This document shows positions 18,199-27,306 of a DNA stretch of 64,000 nt, one piece after another. The DNA is from Acidobacteriaceae bacterium (GTDB lineage Bacteria; Acidobacteriota; Terriglobia; Terriglobales; Acidobacteriaceae), in the NCBI GenBank assembly GCA_021323655.1, contig JAJPKO010000065.1, forward strand, positions 1-64,000, read 5' to 3'. Under the pieces are notes generated by a model. It saw nothing but the letters and a program-made list of their open reading frames with translations, ran no database searches and was not told the DNA's origin. Each line of letters begins with the position of its first letter. Positions within the stretch are counted from its first letter, which is position 1. Both the position numbers and the translations under genes were made by a program.

Positions 18199-18882
18199 TT
18201 ATCGGGCCTGAATGTGGATGCCGCACTCGGTTTTGCGTCCGGCCCAGCGGCCTGAACGCGGATCATTGGGGTCGAGAGGAAGGCTGGTACATGGCTCGCA
18301 ACCAATGCTGGAGTAACCCTTGTCGTAGAGCGGGAGCAGCGGAATGCCGTGCTGCTGCGCGTAATACCAGACGTCGCGGGTGGTCCAGTCGGCGAGCGGG
18401 CTGAGCTTGACCAGTTCGTGACCGCTGGGAAGCTTAAAATGGTCTACGGCCTGCATGTTCGCGCGGGTTTTGGCCTGCTCACGGCGCATTCCGGTGAACC
18501 ATGTTTTGTAATTTTCGAGCGCGGAAAACAGCGGGCCGACTTTGCGCAGCTTGCAGCACTGGTCTGGCGCGGTCTGGTACAGGATGCCGAACTGCGATTC
18601 CTGCTGGGCGACGGTCTGCTCCGGCAGAAGATTGATGAGGTTGAGTTTCCATGCCGAGGCCATCTGGTCGCGATAAGTGTAGGTTTCAGCAAAGTGGTAT
18701 CCGGTGTCGAGAAAGAGTACAGGAACGTCGGGATAAATGGCACGGACCATGTGGAGCACGGCCATGTCCTCTGCCTGAAAGCTGCACGTGACGCATTCTG
18801 TAACGGATCGGGTTACGTGTGCTGTGACGAGCTCCTGCGCGGACTGGACTTTTTCTGAAAGGCCAGGGATTTCAAAACTCAT
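18199..18882 (-). CDS. cysH: Adenylyl-sulfate (APS) reductase
   Basis: Reduces activated sulfate to sulfite using thioredoxin. The paired cysteines C109-C110 and C195/C198 (IGCEPC) are the [4Fe-4S] ligands that mark the APS-reducing type, as opposed to the clusterless PAPS reductases. The catalytic Cys is C220 in GRKTECGIH. At 227 residues it has family length. It overlaps cysN by 11 bp. An APS-type enzyme needs no APS kinase, consistent with the lack of a functional cysC here. Confidence 0.94.
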   Translation of the reverse strand: MSFEIPGLSEKVQSAQELVTAHVTRSVTECVTCSFQAEDMAVLHMVRAIYPDVPVLFLDTGYHFAETYTYRDQMASAWKLNLINLLPEQTVAQQESQFGILYQTAPDQCCKLRKVGPLFSALENYKTWFTGMRREQAKTRANMQAVDHFKLPSGHELVKLSPLADWTTRDVWYYAQQHGIPLLPLYDKGYSSIGCEPCTSLPLDPNDPRSGRWAGRKTECGIHIQAR

Positions 18883-20503
18883 TTTCCAACTCCCGCAAGA
18901 GGGCGTCAGCCTGCGCCTTTAATCCATCATGCCGGGCGACTGGCCGCCGCAGCAGTTCATGCGCGTCCGGCGCCAGGGTGATGATTTCTGCCTGCGCCTG
19001 CGATTTGGATGGCACAAGCACGGTGAAACCTGCGTATAGCAGTGATTGCCATACTTCGGGCTTCTGGCTGGAGGTGATGACTACGTCCTTGCCGCGTGTT
19101 GTGAGCTTTTCTTCAAGCACGCTGACCAGCACTTCGCCAGGAAGCAGCAGGAGCGTGCCGTTGATCTGCGAGCGGCCGTCCTTGTCCAGCTTTGTGTAGT
19201 GCACCATGCCTGCGCCGACGGTGGCGTTGCTTGCCGGATCAATGAGAATGAAGCTGCCGGTCACGCGGTTTTCACGATAGGGGTCGAGCATCAGCGAACG
19301 GCTTGTTCTGACTTCGACTTCGCCGATTTCATTCAGGCGAAGCACCGCAGACTGCTGCGGCTCGAGCGTTTCAATGTCGAGCCGGTGGGCAACGCGCAGA
19401 TGCGCCTTTACCGTCTGCGCTGTGTGTTTGAGGAGGTAGGTCTTGCCGGGAACAAATGGTCCGGCGTGCAGCCAGACGAGTGAGGCGGAGAAGCTGTTTG
19501 ATACCGCAGGCGCGTCGTCCACATGCGCGATAAGGTCGCCGCGGCTGATGTCAATTTCGTCTTCGAGCGTGACGGCGACGGACTGCGGTGCAAAAGCGGA
19601 GTCGAGGTCGCCGTCGAAGGTATGGATGCCCTTGATGCGGCTTGTGCGTCCGGAAGGCAGAGCGATGATTCTGTCGCCAGGTGTTACCGTTCCGGAAGCG
19701 ATCTGACCGGCGAAGCCGCGGAAATCCTGATTGGGGCGAATGACGCGCTGCACTGGAAGACGAAAAGCGGCGTCGGGAAGGTCCTCGGCAATGGGGACAC
19801 TTTCCAGGTGCTCGAGGAGAGTAGGCCCGTCATACCAGGGTGTCTGCTCGCTACGGGTCACGACGTTGTCGCCAAGTAGCGCGCTGATGGGTATGGCTGT
19901 CAGTTCGCGAATGCCAAGCTTTGCTGCAAGCCCATGCAGATCGTTATGGAGCGTGCGATAGACCTTTTCTGAAAAATCCACGAGGTCCATTTTGTTGATG
20001 GCTGCAACGACGTGCCGAATTCCCAGAAGCGAAGCGATGAACCCGTGGCGGCGCGACTGGGTGAGAATGCCTTTGCGCGCATCTACAAGAACAATGGCCA
20101 GGTCCGCGGTGGAAGCGCCTGTGACCATGTTGCGCGTGTACTGTTCGTGGCCGGGAGTGTCGGCAATGATGAACTTGCGCTTCGGCGTGGCGAAGAAGCG
20201 GTAGGCCACATCAATGGTAATGCCTTGCTCGCGTTCGGCGCGAAGGCCATCGGTCAGGAGCGCGAAGTCAATGGCGGAAGCCTCGCCGGAGCTGCTACGC
20301 GTGACGGTCTTCACCTGGTCTTCGTAAACGCTGCGCGAGTCATACAGCAGACGGCCAATGAGCGTGGACTTGCCGTCATCCACACTGCCCGCAGTGGTGA
20401 AGCACAGAAGGTCCTTCTGCTGCTCGGCGGCGAGAAACTCTTCGATTGTGAACGGCGTGGTGCCCTCGTTCAGGTCATCCAGCACATTCGATAAGACGGC
20501 CAT
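18872..20503 (-). CDS. cysN: Sulfate adenylyltransferase GTPase subunit CysN with extra C-terminal domain
   Basis: GTPase subunit of ATP sulfurylase, coupling GTP hydrolysis to APS formation with CysD. The P-loop GSVDDGKST is at about residue 39, DTPGHEQYT and NKMD follow, and the EF-Tu-like beta barrels lie beyond about residue 240. It has 543 residues, longer than a plain CysN (about 475) but far shorter than CysNC fusions. The last about 99 residues (from about 445) have a helix-strand layout that recalls an APS kinase without its P-loop. The start overlaps the cysD stop (TGATG). Confidence 0.94.
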   Translation of the reverse strand: MAVLSNVLDDLNEGTTPFTIEEFLAAEQQKDLLCFTTAGSVDDGKSTLIGRLLYDSRSVYEDQVKTVTRSSSGEASAIDFALLTDGLRAEREQGITIDVAYRFFATPKRKFIIADTPGHEQYTRNMVTGASTADLAIVLVDARKGILTQSRRHGFIASLLGIRHVVAAINKMDLVDFSEKVYRTLHNDLHGLAAKLGIRELTAIPISALLGDNVVTRSEQTPWYDGPTLLEHLESVPIAEDLPDAAFRLPVQRVIRPNQDFRGFAGQIASGTVTPGDRIIALPSGRTSRIKGIHTFDGDLDSAFAPQSVAVTLEDEIDISRGDLIAHVDDAPAVSNSFSASLVWLHAGPFVPGKTYLLKHTAQTVKAHLRVAHRLDIETLEPQQSAVLRLNEIGEVEVRTSRSLMLDPYRENRVTGSFILIDPASNATVGAGMVHYTKLDKDGRSQINGTLLLLPGEVLVSVLEEKLTTRGKDVVITSSQKPEVWQSLLYAGFTVLVPSKSQAQAEIITLAPDAHELLRRPVARHDGLKAQADALLRELENEF

Positions 20504-21447
20504 CAGAAATACCCCTCGCGCTTCTTGATTTCCATTGAGCCGTCCTGGTCGTGGTCAATGATGCGGTTTGCGCGTTCAGATGAGCGGAAGGAAATCAGCT
20601 CAGCGATGATCTTTGGCACGGTGTCCGCATCGGAGCGGATGGCACCGGTGCATGGGCTGCATCCTAGGGAGCGAAGGCGACAGCGTACCCACTGCTCTTC
20701 TCCTGGCAGTCCTTTCACGAATGGCTGCTCAATGGGGATGAGGCTGTCTCCGCGTACCAGCATGCGGCGCTCCTGCGCAAAATAGAGCGGAATGATGGGG
20801 ATGTTTTCCAGATGGATGTAGTGCCAGATGTCGAGCTCGGTCCAGTTAGAAAGCGGAAAGACGCGGATGCTTTCGCCGGGACCGATGCGGCCATTGTAGA
20901 GGTTCCACAGCTCAGGACGCTGGTTTTTGGGGTCCCACTGACCGTTTGCATCACGGAAGGAGAAGATGCGCTCCTTTGCGCGCGAGCGCTCTTCGTCGCG
21001 GCGCGCTCCTCCAAAGGCGGCGTCAAAGCCGTGCGCACGGAGGCCATCGAGAAGGGCCTGGGTCTTTAAATAGCCGCAGCATCGTTGGGTGCCGAGCGTA
21101 ATGGGGTTCGCGCCATTGGCGATTGCCTCTTCATTGCGCCAGACCAGAAGATTCAGCCCCAGTTCGCGCGTGTAGTTGTCGCGGAACTCGATCATCTCGC
21201 GGAATTTGTAGCCGGTATCAATGTGCAGCAGCGGAAACGGAATCGTTCCGGGGTAGAAGGCCTTCTGTGCAAGGCGCAGCATCACCGAGGAGTCCTTGCC
21301 GATGGAATAGAGCATGACAGGCCTCTGGAACTCGGCCGCGACTTCGCGGATAATGTGGATGCTTTCGGCCTCAAGTGCTTTTAAGTGCGTGAGGCGAGCG
21401 CGGCTTGCAGTGATGGTCTCCGGCGAATCGTAGACTGCTGTGGACAT
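20503..21447 (-). CDS. cysD: Sulfate adenylyltransferase subunit CysD
   Basis: PP-loop catalytic subunit of ATP sulfurylase, making APS from ATP and sulfate together with CysN. The SIGKDSSV pyrophosphatase loop lies near residue 48, and the [10 protein letters not shown] and [18 protein letters not shown] segments are diagnostic. It has 314 residues from ATG 21447; the frame upstream lacks similarity. It is the first enzyme gene of cysD-cysN-cysH-TauE. A Cys-rich leader ORF and terminator-like hairpin lie just upstream. Confidence 0.95.
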   Translation of the reverse strand: MSTAVYDSPETITASRARLTHLKALEAESIHIIREVAAEFQRPVMLYSIGKDSSVMLRLAQKAFYPGTIPFPLLHIDTGYKFREMIEFRDNYTRELGLNLLVWRNEEAIANGANPITLGTQRCCGYLKTQALLDGLRAHGFDAAFGGARRDEERSRAKERIFSFRDANGQWDPKNQRPELWNLYNGRIGPGESIRVFPLSNWTELDIWHYIHLENIPIIPLYFAQERRMLVRGDSLIPIEQPFVKGLPGEEQWVRCRLRSLGCSPCTGAIRSDADTVPKIIAELISFRSSERANRIIDHDQDGSMEIKKREGYF

Positions 21448-21485
21448 GGTGCTAAATTTCCTGTTGTGTGGAATAAAGAGGCGGG

Positions 21486-21524
21486 AAAACAGAAAACCCG
21501 CGCTCAAGGTATCTGGCTGCGGGT
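21486..21524 (-). terminator. Terminator-like hairpin in the cysD leader (candidate attenuator)
   Basis: On the minus strand ACCCGC (21524-21519) pairs with GCGGGT (21501-21496), followed by TTTTCTGTTTT-type U-rich sequence (21499-21486). The same GCGGG can instead pair with CCCGC (21485-21481). The two pairings exclude each other. It lies between the leader ORF and cysD. Confidence 0.5.
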
Positions 21525-21566
21525 CTGGTGTTACTTATGCTGGTTTTTCAGAAGAACCTGAGGATT

Positions 21567-21662
21567 CTACTTACAGCGTCCACACCCTTGCCGAGATGCG
21601 CTGGTGCTGCAACAACAGCGACAGTCCATTCGACAAGCAAGGGTACAGGGCGCAAAAACCAT
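21567..21662 (-). CDS. Cysteine-rich leader peptide of the cys operon
   Basis: A very short ORF reading into the cysD leader. From ATG 21662 it has 31 codons; an internal ATG at 21629 gives 20 codons, MDCRCCCSTSASRQGCGRCK. The 20-codon form has six Cys, including three in a row, in a proteome where Cys is rare. It stops 119 bp before cysD and upstream of a terminator-like hairpin. Cys-codon leader ORFs that sense cysteine supply are known upstream of sulfur genes in mycobacteria. No strong ribosome-binding site is seen, and it may be read from a near-leaderless transcript. Function is inferred from composition and place. Confidence 0.55.
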   Translation of the reverse strand: MVFAPCTLACRMDCRCCCSTSASRQGCGRCK

Positions 21663-21672
21663 GTGTTAACAA

Positions 21673-21701
21673 GAATCTCGCAGAAGAACGGCTATTGTCA
21701 A
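21673..21701 (-). promoter_or_regulatory. Candidate promoter of the cys operon
   Basis: On the minus strand a perfect TTGACA (21701-21696) is followed after 17 bp by AGATTC (21678-21673), a weak -10. Transcription would start just before the ATG at 21662. Confidence 0.4.
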
Positions 21702-21775
21702 ACGGACCGGTTGGGTCTTCCGAGAGAGAATCCCTGAATTTCTCATAAATTGCCGCCATCTGGTTCGAACCAACT

Positions 21776-21805
21776 GAAAAATTGCCGCTACAAGAAAATG
21801 CGGCT
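21776..21805 (-). terminator. Terminator of the gcv operon
   Basis: On the minus strand GCCGC-(11 nt)-GCGGC (21804-21784) is followed by AATTTTTC. It lies about 50 bp after the gcvPB stop and separates gcv from the cys promoter. Confidence 0.6.
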
Positions 21806-21851
21806 CTCAAGGCAAAGGGACGCGATCCAGAAGGAACGCATGCAACGAATG

Positions 21852-23366
21852 TTACTCGGCGGAAGGCTTCCAGCGCAGAACAGGCTTGCGGGCTGCGGTC
21901 GTTTCGTCGAGGCGCGACACGCGGGTGGAATGCGGCGCATTCAGAACAAGTTGCGGGTTTTCTTCCGCTTCGCGGGCGATCTGCCGCATTGCATCCACGA
22001 AAAGGTCGAGCTCTTCGCGCGACTCGCTCTCCGTCGGCTCGATCATGAGCGCGCCTGGCACAATCAGCGGGAATGAGACTGTATAAGGATGAAAGCCGTA
22101 GTCAATGAGCCGCTTGGCGATATCTCCGGTTTTGACGCCGTTCTTTAACTGCTTGCGGTCGCTGAAGACAACTTCGTGCATAGAAGGTGTCTTGTACGGC
22201 AATTCGTAGACGTCCTCCAGCTTTTTGCGGATGTAATTCGCATTCAGGACGGCGTCTTCCGTGGTCTGGCGCAGGCCGTCCGGTCCATTGGCCAGCGTAT
22301 ATGCAAGAGCGCGCACAAACATGCCGAAGTTGCCATAGAAGGCGCGCACTCGTCCAACGGATTCAGGACGGTCATAGTTCCAGTGAAGCTGACCATCGCT
22401 TCCCTGCTCCACGACCGGTACGGGCAGAAATGGCTCAAGAATCTTTTTGCAGGCCACAGGGCCGGAGCCGGGGCCACCGCCTCCATGCGGCGTGGAGAAG
22501 GTCTTGTGCAGGTTCAGGTGCATAACGTCCACACCAAAATCACCGGGGCGGGTCTTGCCGCAGAGCGCGTTCATGTTGGCGCCATCCATGTAAAGCAAAG
22601 CGCCCTTTGCGTGAAGGATGTCAGCAATCCGGTGAATCTCATTTTCAAAGACACCGAGCGTGGAAGGATTGGTGAGCATGAGCGCGGCGGTGTCTTCGTT
22701 GACCATCTGCTCCAGCGCGGCAACGTCAATGCCACCCTGCGCGTTCGATTTAATGTTCACCACCTGATAGCCGCAGACCGCGGCAGTCGCCGGATTCGTT
22801 CCGTGCGCGGAATCAGGAATAAGAATGTTCTTGCGCGTATTTCCCTTAGAGCGGTGATAGGCGCGTATCAGCAAAATCCCTGTAAATTCGCCATGTGCTC
22901 CGGCGGCGGGCTGGAGCGTGATTGCATCCATGCCGGTGATTTCGATCAGGCAGTCCTGCAACAGCTTGATGATCTGCAGGGAGCCTTGTGAGAGAGATTC
23001 CGGCTGATAAGGATGGGCTTCGGCGATTCCTTCAAGGCGTGAAACAAACTCATTCACGCGCGGATTGTACTTCATGGTGCAGCTGCCCAGCGGATACATG
23101 CCGAGATCAATGGCGTAGTTCCAGGTGGAAAGCCGGGTGAAGTGGCGGATGATTTCGATCTCGCTCAGCTCAGGCAGAGTGCCTGTGTTCTCACGGGCCG
23201 CCTCGCCGAGGACCTGTGCCGGGTCCACTTGGGGCACGTCGAGCGATGGCAACTTGTATGCCTTCTTGCCCGGCGAAGAGAGTTCAAAGGAGAGCTTTTC
23301 ATTCTGCGTAAGGTGCGATGTGACCTTGCGCGGCGTTCCAACGAATGCTTGTTCTGCTGTTGCCAT
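21852..23366 (-). CDS. gcvPB: Glycine dehydrogenase (decarboxylating) subunit 2
   Basis: C-terminal-type half of the split P-protein of the glycine cleavage system; with GcvPA it decarboxylates glycine and loads the aminomethyl group on GcvH. The PLP lysine is K288 in NLHKTFSTPHGGGGPGSG, and the DSAHGTNPAT and PAAGAHGEFTG motifs are present. It has 504 residues, normal for the split form. It follows gcvPA by 21 bp and closes the operon. Confidence 0.95.
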   Translation of the reverse strand: MATAEQAFVGTPRKVTSHLTQNEKLSFELSSPGKKAYKLPSLDVPQVDPAQVLGEAARENTGTLPELSEIEIIRHFTRLSTWNYAIDLGMYPLGSCTMKYNPRVNEFVSRLEGIAEAHPYQPESLSQGSLQIIKLLQDCLIEITGMDAITLQPAAGAHGEFTGILLIRAYHRSKGNTRKNILIPDSAHGTNPATAAVCGYQVVNIKSNAQGGIDVAALEQMVNEDTAALMLTNPSTLGVFENEIHRIADILHAKGALLYMDGANMNALCGKTRPGDFGVDVMHLNLHKTFSTPHGGGGPGSGPVACKKILEPFLPVPVVEQGSDGQLHWNYDRPESVGRVRAFYGNFGMFVRALAYTLANGPDGLRQTTEDAVLNANYIRKKLEDVYELPYKTPSMHEVVFSDRKQLKNGVKTGDIAKRLIDYGFHPYTVSFPLIVPGALMIEPTESESREELDLFVDAMRQIAREAEENPQLVLNAPHSTRVSRLDETTAARKPVLRWKPSAE

Positions 23367-23387
23367 TCCAATCCCTGCCCAAAATTA

Positions 23388-24734
23388 TTAAGCGCTGGCG
23401 GTTACGGGTGATTCCGCAACGACTGCGGCGGCCTGGTCTATCTGTTCTCTGCCCGTCAGCTCGGTTGCGCACCACAAAGTTGCGTTGCCCAGTTCGGGAT
23501 ACCACTTCTTCAGCGAGAGCCCGCCGATAATTTTGTTTTCCAGCAGACGCGCGTTCAATTGCTCCGGTGCTTCGCTGGTTTCAATCACAAACTCGTTAAA
23601 GCGAGGCGAGGCGGCAAAGAGGAGCTTGCTGTTTTCACCCAGTCTTTTGGCGGCGTATTGCGCTTTGGCCAAGTTCTGCACGGCAAGTTCTTTGATTCCC
23701 TCTTTGCCGTAGACGGTCATGAAGATGGTGGCCATGAGCGCCACAAGTGCCTGATTGGTGCAGATGTTTGAAGTGGCCTTCTCGCGCCGGATGTGCTGCT
23801 CGCGGGTTGAGAGTGTCAGCACAAATCCGCGGCGGCCGTCCTTGTCTTTGGTTTCGCCTACGAGGCGTCCGGGCATCTGGCGCAGATATTTTTCTTTGGC
23901 TGCGAGTACGCCGCAAAATGGACCACCATAGCTGGATGCAACACCGAAGGATTGTGCTTCGAGTGAAACGATGTCCGCTTCGACAGGGGGACGGACGATG
24001 CCAAGAGAGACTGCTTCGGCAATCGAAACAATGAGCAGAGCGCCTTTTTTGTGTGCGATTTCGGCGATGGCGGGAATATCTTCCACAACGCCAAAGAAAT
24101 TTGGCGACTGCACCAGCACGCACGCGGTCTTGTCTGTCACCATCTGTTCGAGCGCGGCGAGGTCTACGCGTCCATCGGCGCCGTAGCCGACTTCGTTTGC
24201 GGAATGCTCCTGGTGCTGCGAGTAAGTCTCCATCACCTCGCGGTATTCGGGATGTACGGTGCGAGCCACGACGACACCATCGCGACCGGTGATGCGGACA
24301 GCCATCATGGCGGCCTCGGCCGCGCCGGTGGAGCCATCGTACATGGAGGCATTGGCGATGTCCATGCCCGTCAGCTCGCAGATCATGGTCTGGAACTCGA
24401 AGATGGCCTGAAGCGTACCCTGCGTAATCTCTGCCTGATAAGGCGTATACGAGGTGAGGAACTCGCCGCGCTGCACCAGCGAATCAATAATGACCGGGCG
24501 GTAGTGCCGATAGGCTCCGGCACCGAGGAAGCTGGTGTAGCCCACGGCATTGTGTGCTGCCGCGGCCTTGAAGTAATCCACGATTTCCGATTCGCCCATC
24601 TGGCGCGGAATGTTGAGGTCGCGCTGGAGGCGGTACTCCTCAGGAATGGTAGCAAAGAGATCGTCAATGGAAGATGCGCCGATTTCGCGCAGCATCTCAG
24701 CCCGCTCAGCAGGCGATTTGGGTAGATAACGCAT
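23388..24734 (-). CDS. gcvPA: Glycine dehydrogenase (decarboxylating) subunit 1
   Basis: N-terminal-type half of the split P-protein, 448 residues. It begins [19 protein letters not shown], as in other two-subunit P-proteins, and carries the [12 protein letters not shown] and [22 protein letters not shown] motifs. It lacks a PLP lysine, as expected for this half. It pairs with GcvPB directly downstream. A 77-bp gap separates it from gcvH and contains a small hairpin. Confidence 0.95.
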   Translation of the reverse strand: MRYLPKSPAERAEMLREIGASSIDDLFATIPEEYRLQRDLNIPRQMGESEIVDYFKAAAAHNAVGYTSFLGAGAYRHYRPVIIDSLVQRGEFLTSYTPYQAEITQGTLQAIFEFQTMICELTGMDIANASMYDGSTGAAEAAMMAVRITGRDGVVVARTVHPEYREVMETYSQHQEHSANEVGYGADGRVDLAALEQMVTDKTACVLVQSPNFFGVVEDIPAIAEIAHKKGALLIVSIAEAVSLGIVRPPVEADIVSLEAQSFGVASSYGGPFCGVLAAKEKYLRQMPGRLVGETKDKDGRRGFVLTLSTREQHIRREKATSNICTNQALVALMATIFMTVYGKEGIKELAVQNLAKAQYAAKRLGENSKLLFAASPRFNEFVIETSEAPEQLNARLLENKIIGGLSLKKWYPELGNATLWCATELTGREQIDQAAAVVAESPVTASA

Positions 24735-24759
24735 GATGGTCCTTACTACAAAAAGCAGG

Positions 24760-24810
24760 TCCTTTGGCTTCGCGCCTTCCGGCGCTTCCCTCAGGATGAC
24801 AACAAGAAAA
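24760..24810. repeat. Candidate dispersed intergenic repeat with GNRA-type hairpin
   Basis: A perfect 5-bp stem with a four-base loop, GCGCC-TTCC-GGCGC (24772-24785; GGAA loop on the minus strand), sits in the gcvH-gcvPA gap. It is followed by CTCAGGATGACAA, a motif I recall from short intergenic repeats in Acidobacteriota. Only one copy is in this window, so repeat status is from memory. Confidence 0.35.
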
Positions 24811-24811
24811 A

Positions 24812-25201
24812 CTAGTGCCCGGTTTCTTCGGCAATATACTTCCCGTAATCTTCGGCGGAGAGAAGCGATTCAACTTCTGACGGATCGCTCAGCTCGACCT
24901 TCATGATCCAAGATGCATGAGCATCGCTGTTGATCTTTTCCGGGGCCGAGGCCAGTTCTTCATTCACTTCTGTAACGGTCCCGGTCACGGGGGAATAGAG
25001 GTCCGAGACGGCCTTGACCGACTCGACGCTGCCGAAGACCTCGCCTTTTTTTACAGCCGCGCCGACCTTTGGCGATTCGACAAAAACGATATCGCCAAGC
25101 GAGTTCTGGGCATAGTCGGTGATGCCGACCTTGCCGGTCTTGCCGTCAACTTCAATCCACTCGTGCTCACGGGTATAGCGGTAGTTCGCAGGATATGCCA
25201 T
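24812..25201 (-). CDS. gcvH: Glycine cleavage system H protein
   Basis: Lipoyl carrier that shuttles the aminomethyl group between P, T and L proteins. The lipoylated lysine is K63 in [16 protein letters not shown]. It has 129 residues, typical length. It lies 30 bp after gcvT and 77 bp before gcvPA. No lipoate ligase or lpd gene is in the window. Confidence 0.96.
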   Translation of the reverse strand: MAYPANYRYTREHEWIEVDGKTGKVGITDYAQNSLGDIVFVESPKVGAAVKKGEVFGSVESVKAVSDLYSPVTGTVTEVNEELASAPEKINSDAHASWIMKVELSDPSEVESLLSAEDYGKYIAEETGH

Positions 25202-25231
25202 GTAGGTTTTCTCTCTCTATTGTACGGTCTG

Positions 25232-26368
25232 CTACTGCTGTTTTTTAGGTCGGCGGTAAAACGGTGTCGGCACAACTTTGGCCTTGACCATTGCGCTGCG
25301 CACCTGCACAAAAACCTCTTTGTCCAGCGCAGCATATTCGCACGGAACAAAGGCCAGGGCGATGTTCTTCTTGAGGAACGGTGCCGGGGAGCCGCTGGCG
25401 ACTACGCCAATCTGCGTACCCGCTTCATTGAAGACGCCGTAGCCGTCGCGGGCAATGCCGCGCTCAATCACTTCCAGCCCCACCAGCTTGCGCTCCGGGC
25501 CACCGCTGTTCAGCACCTGCCGCAGGGCCTCGGAGCCGATGAAGGGCCCTTTTTCGAGCTTGCAGAAGCGGTCCAGTCCGGCCTCAAAAACATTGATGGT
25601 CTCAGAGATTTCATGCCCATAGAGCGAGAGGGCCGCTTCCAGGCGAAGCGTGTTGCGCGCGCCGAGGCCGCAGGGCAGAATGCCGAACTCCTTGCCGGCT
25701 TCCAGCACCTCTTCCCACACGCGCTTGCTGGTGGCTTCGTCGGAGGGGATGTAAATTTCAAAGCCGTCTTCGCCGGTGTATCCAGTGCGGGCGATGAGAG
25801 TGTTGGGAAGGCCGCAGACGGTCCCCCACTTGAACCAGTAGAACTTAATGGTGGAAAGGTCTACGCTGGTCAGCTTCTGGAGGGTTTCTGCCGCTTTTGG
25901 ACCCTGGATGGCGAGCTGCGTGTAGTAATCACTGTAATCGCTGACGTGACAGTGGAACTTCTGCGCGCTTGTTTTGATCCAGTTGTAGTCTTTCTCGCGC
26001 GTTCCGGCGTTGATGACGATCAGATAATCATTGTCTGAGAATTTGTGGACAATCACATCGTCTACGAAAGTGCCCTGCGGGTAGAGCATGGCCGAATACT
26101 GCGCCTGCCCCACCTGGAGCTTTGAGGCATCATTCATGCAGATGTGCTGGATAGCGTTCAGCGACTCCGGCCCGCGCAACTGAATGTCGCCCATGTGGCT
26201 CACATCAAAGAGACCCACCCCGGTACGCACGGCCATGTGCTCGGCAATCAGGCCAGAATACTCGACGGGCATGTCCCACCCGCCGAAGTCCACCATTTTG
26301 GCGCCCATCTGACGGTGCACTGCATTGAGTGCAGTTTTGCGAAGCGCAGGAGTAGCAGTTGAAGACAC
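25232..26368 (-). CDS. gcvT: Aminomethyltransferase (glycine cleavage T protein)
   Basis: Transfers the one-carbon unit from aminomethyl-GcvH to tetrahydrofolate and releases ammonia, 378 residues. It shows the family start ([36 protein letters not shown]) and the folate-binding region with [14 protein letters not shown]. The start is GTG at 26368, supported by GAGGT six bases upstream. It is the first gene of gcvT-gcvH-gcvPA-gcvPB. I looked for a glycine riboswitch in the short leader and saw none. Confidence 0.96.
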   Translation of the reverse strand: MSSTATPALRKTALNAVHRQMGAKMVDFGGWDMPVEYSGLIAEHMAVRTGVGLFDVSHMGDIQLRGPESLNAIQHICMNDASKLQVGQAQYSAMLYPQGTFVDDVIVHKFSDNDYLIVINAGTREKDYNWIKTSAQKFHCHVSDYSDYYTQLAIQGPKAAETLQKLTSVDLSTIKFYWFKWGTVCGLPNTLIARTGYTGEDGFEIYIPSDEATSKRVWEEVLEAGKEFGILPCGLGARNTLRLEAALSLYGHEISETINVFEAGLDRFCKLEKGPFIGSEALRQVLNSGGPERKLVGLEVIERGIARDGYGVFNEAGTQIGVVASGSPAPFLKKNIALAFVPCEYAALDKEVFVQVRSAMVKAKVVPTPFYRRPKKQQ

Positions 26369-26381
26369 AGAAATACCTCAG

Positions 26382-26447
26382 GCGTAAATTGCGGAACTTT
26401 TTACGCTAAAGCATTTCGCAGGTGGTGTAAACCGTAGGGGGAAATGC
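26382..26447 (-). terminator. Two hairpins between ku and gcvT
   Basis: GCATTTC (26411-26417) pairs with GAAATGC (26441-26447) just after the ku stop on the minus strand. GCGTAAA (26382-26388) pairs with TTTACGC (26400-26406) closer to gcvT. The first could end ku transcription, though only a short T-run follows; the second would lie in the gcvT leader. Confidence 0.45.
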
Positions 26448-26460
26448 TGCTCGATTGCAG

Positions 26461-27306
26461 CTATCCGACCTTCTTTTTGCGCGTAGCCCGGGCCGGGGTG
26501 GTCTCTTTTTGCGGAGGCTTCTTGCCGGTGGCTTCCTCCTGCTGCTCCATGCTCTTTTTGAGGGCGTCCATGAGGTTGATGACCGGGGCAAGATGCTTTT
26601 TCGGGCGCTTCTCTTCCTTCGGGGTGATGCCTGCTTCTTTTTCCTCTACCAGCTTGAGGACACGATCCTGGTACTCGTCCTTGAACTGGTCGGGCTTGAA
26701 TTTGGCGGTAAGCTGCTTCATGAATTGCTCGGCCAGGTCCACCTCGGTCTTTTGCAGGCTGATGTCCTTGTCGTCGCCATATTCGCTTACTTCGCGCACC
26801 TCTGCCGGATAGTACAGCGTGTGCAGCACCAGGCCATTGTGATAGGGCCGGATCATTACGATCTGCTCGCGCTGGTGCAGAGTGATTTTCGCGATGGCGC
26901 CCAGCTTGAGGTGCTCCATGCCCTTCATGATGAGCGTGTAGGCGCGGCGGCCGGGGTCTTCAGGAACGGTGTAGTAGGAGGTCTGGTAGTAAAGAGGGTC
27001 TACATCATCGAGTTTGACGAACTGGACAATCTCCATCGTCTCTGACGACTCGGCCTCGAGGGCCTTTAATTCCTCTGGCGTTACCTGGACGTACGTGTCT
27101 TTATCAACGGGATAGCCCTTGGCGATCTCATTGCGTTCCACTACGCGCTCGCAGGTAGGGCAGAAGAGCTGCTGCCTGACCCGTGTTCCGCAGACGGAGT
27201 GGATCTGATTGAAACTCACGTGCTCTTCGCGTGCTGCCACAAACAGGCGGATAGGGACCGAAATCAACCCGAAAGAAATATAACCTTTCCAGACCGTAGA
27301 AGCCAT
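26461..27306 (-). CDS. ku: Non-homologous end-joining protein Ku
   Basis: Homodimeric DNA-end-binding ring protein of bacterial NHEJ, 281 residues. It starts with the diagnostic MASTVWKGYISFGLISVPIRLFVAA. A Cys motif, C38-x10-C49-x2-C52 (RQQLFCPTC), lies early. The C-terminal tail after about residue 235 is Lys-rich, as in Ku proteins that contact DNA or LigD. The partner ligase LigD is not in the window. It is transcribed towards gcvT, but hairpins separate them. Confidence 0.94.
   Translation of the reverse strand: MASTVWKGYISFGLISVPIRLFVAAREEHVSFNQIHSVCGTRVRQQLFCPTCERVVERNEIAKGYPVDKDTYVQVTPEELKALEAESSETMEIVQFVKLDDVDPLYYQTSYYTVPEDPGRRAYTLIMKGMEHLKLGAIAKITLHQREQIVMIRPYHNGLVLHTLYYPAEVREVSEYGDDKDISLQKTEVDLAEQFMKQLTAKFKPDQFKDEYQDRVLKLVEEKEAGITPKEEKRPKKHLAPVINLMDALKKSMEQQEEATGKKPPQKETTPARATRKKKVG

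Noticed and set aside
21751-21780. tRNA T-loop-like GGTTCGAACC near 21768
   Set aside because: It is a simple palindrome; no acceptor, D or anticodon arms can be drawn around it.
21571-21810. A 79-codon minus-strand ORF overlapping the cys leader
   Set aside because: It has no similarity and crosses the gcv terminator. The other frame has the Cys-run ORF and better placement.
26369-26460. Glycine riboswitch before gcvT
   Set aside because: The leader is under 100 bp. I see only two simple hairpins and no conserved glycine-aptamer core.
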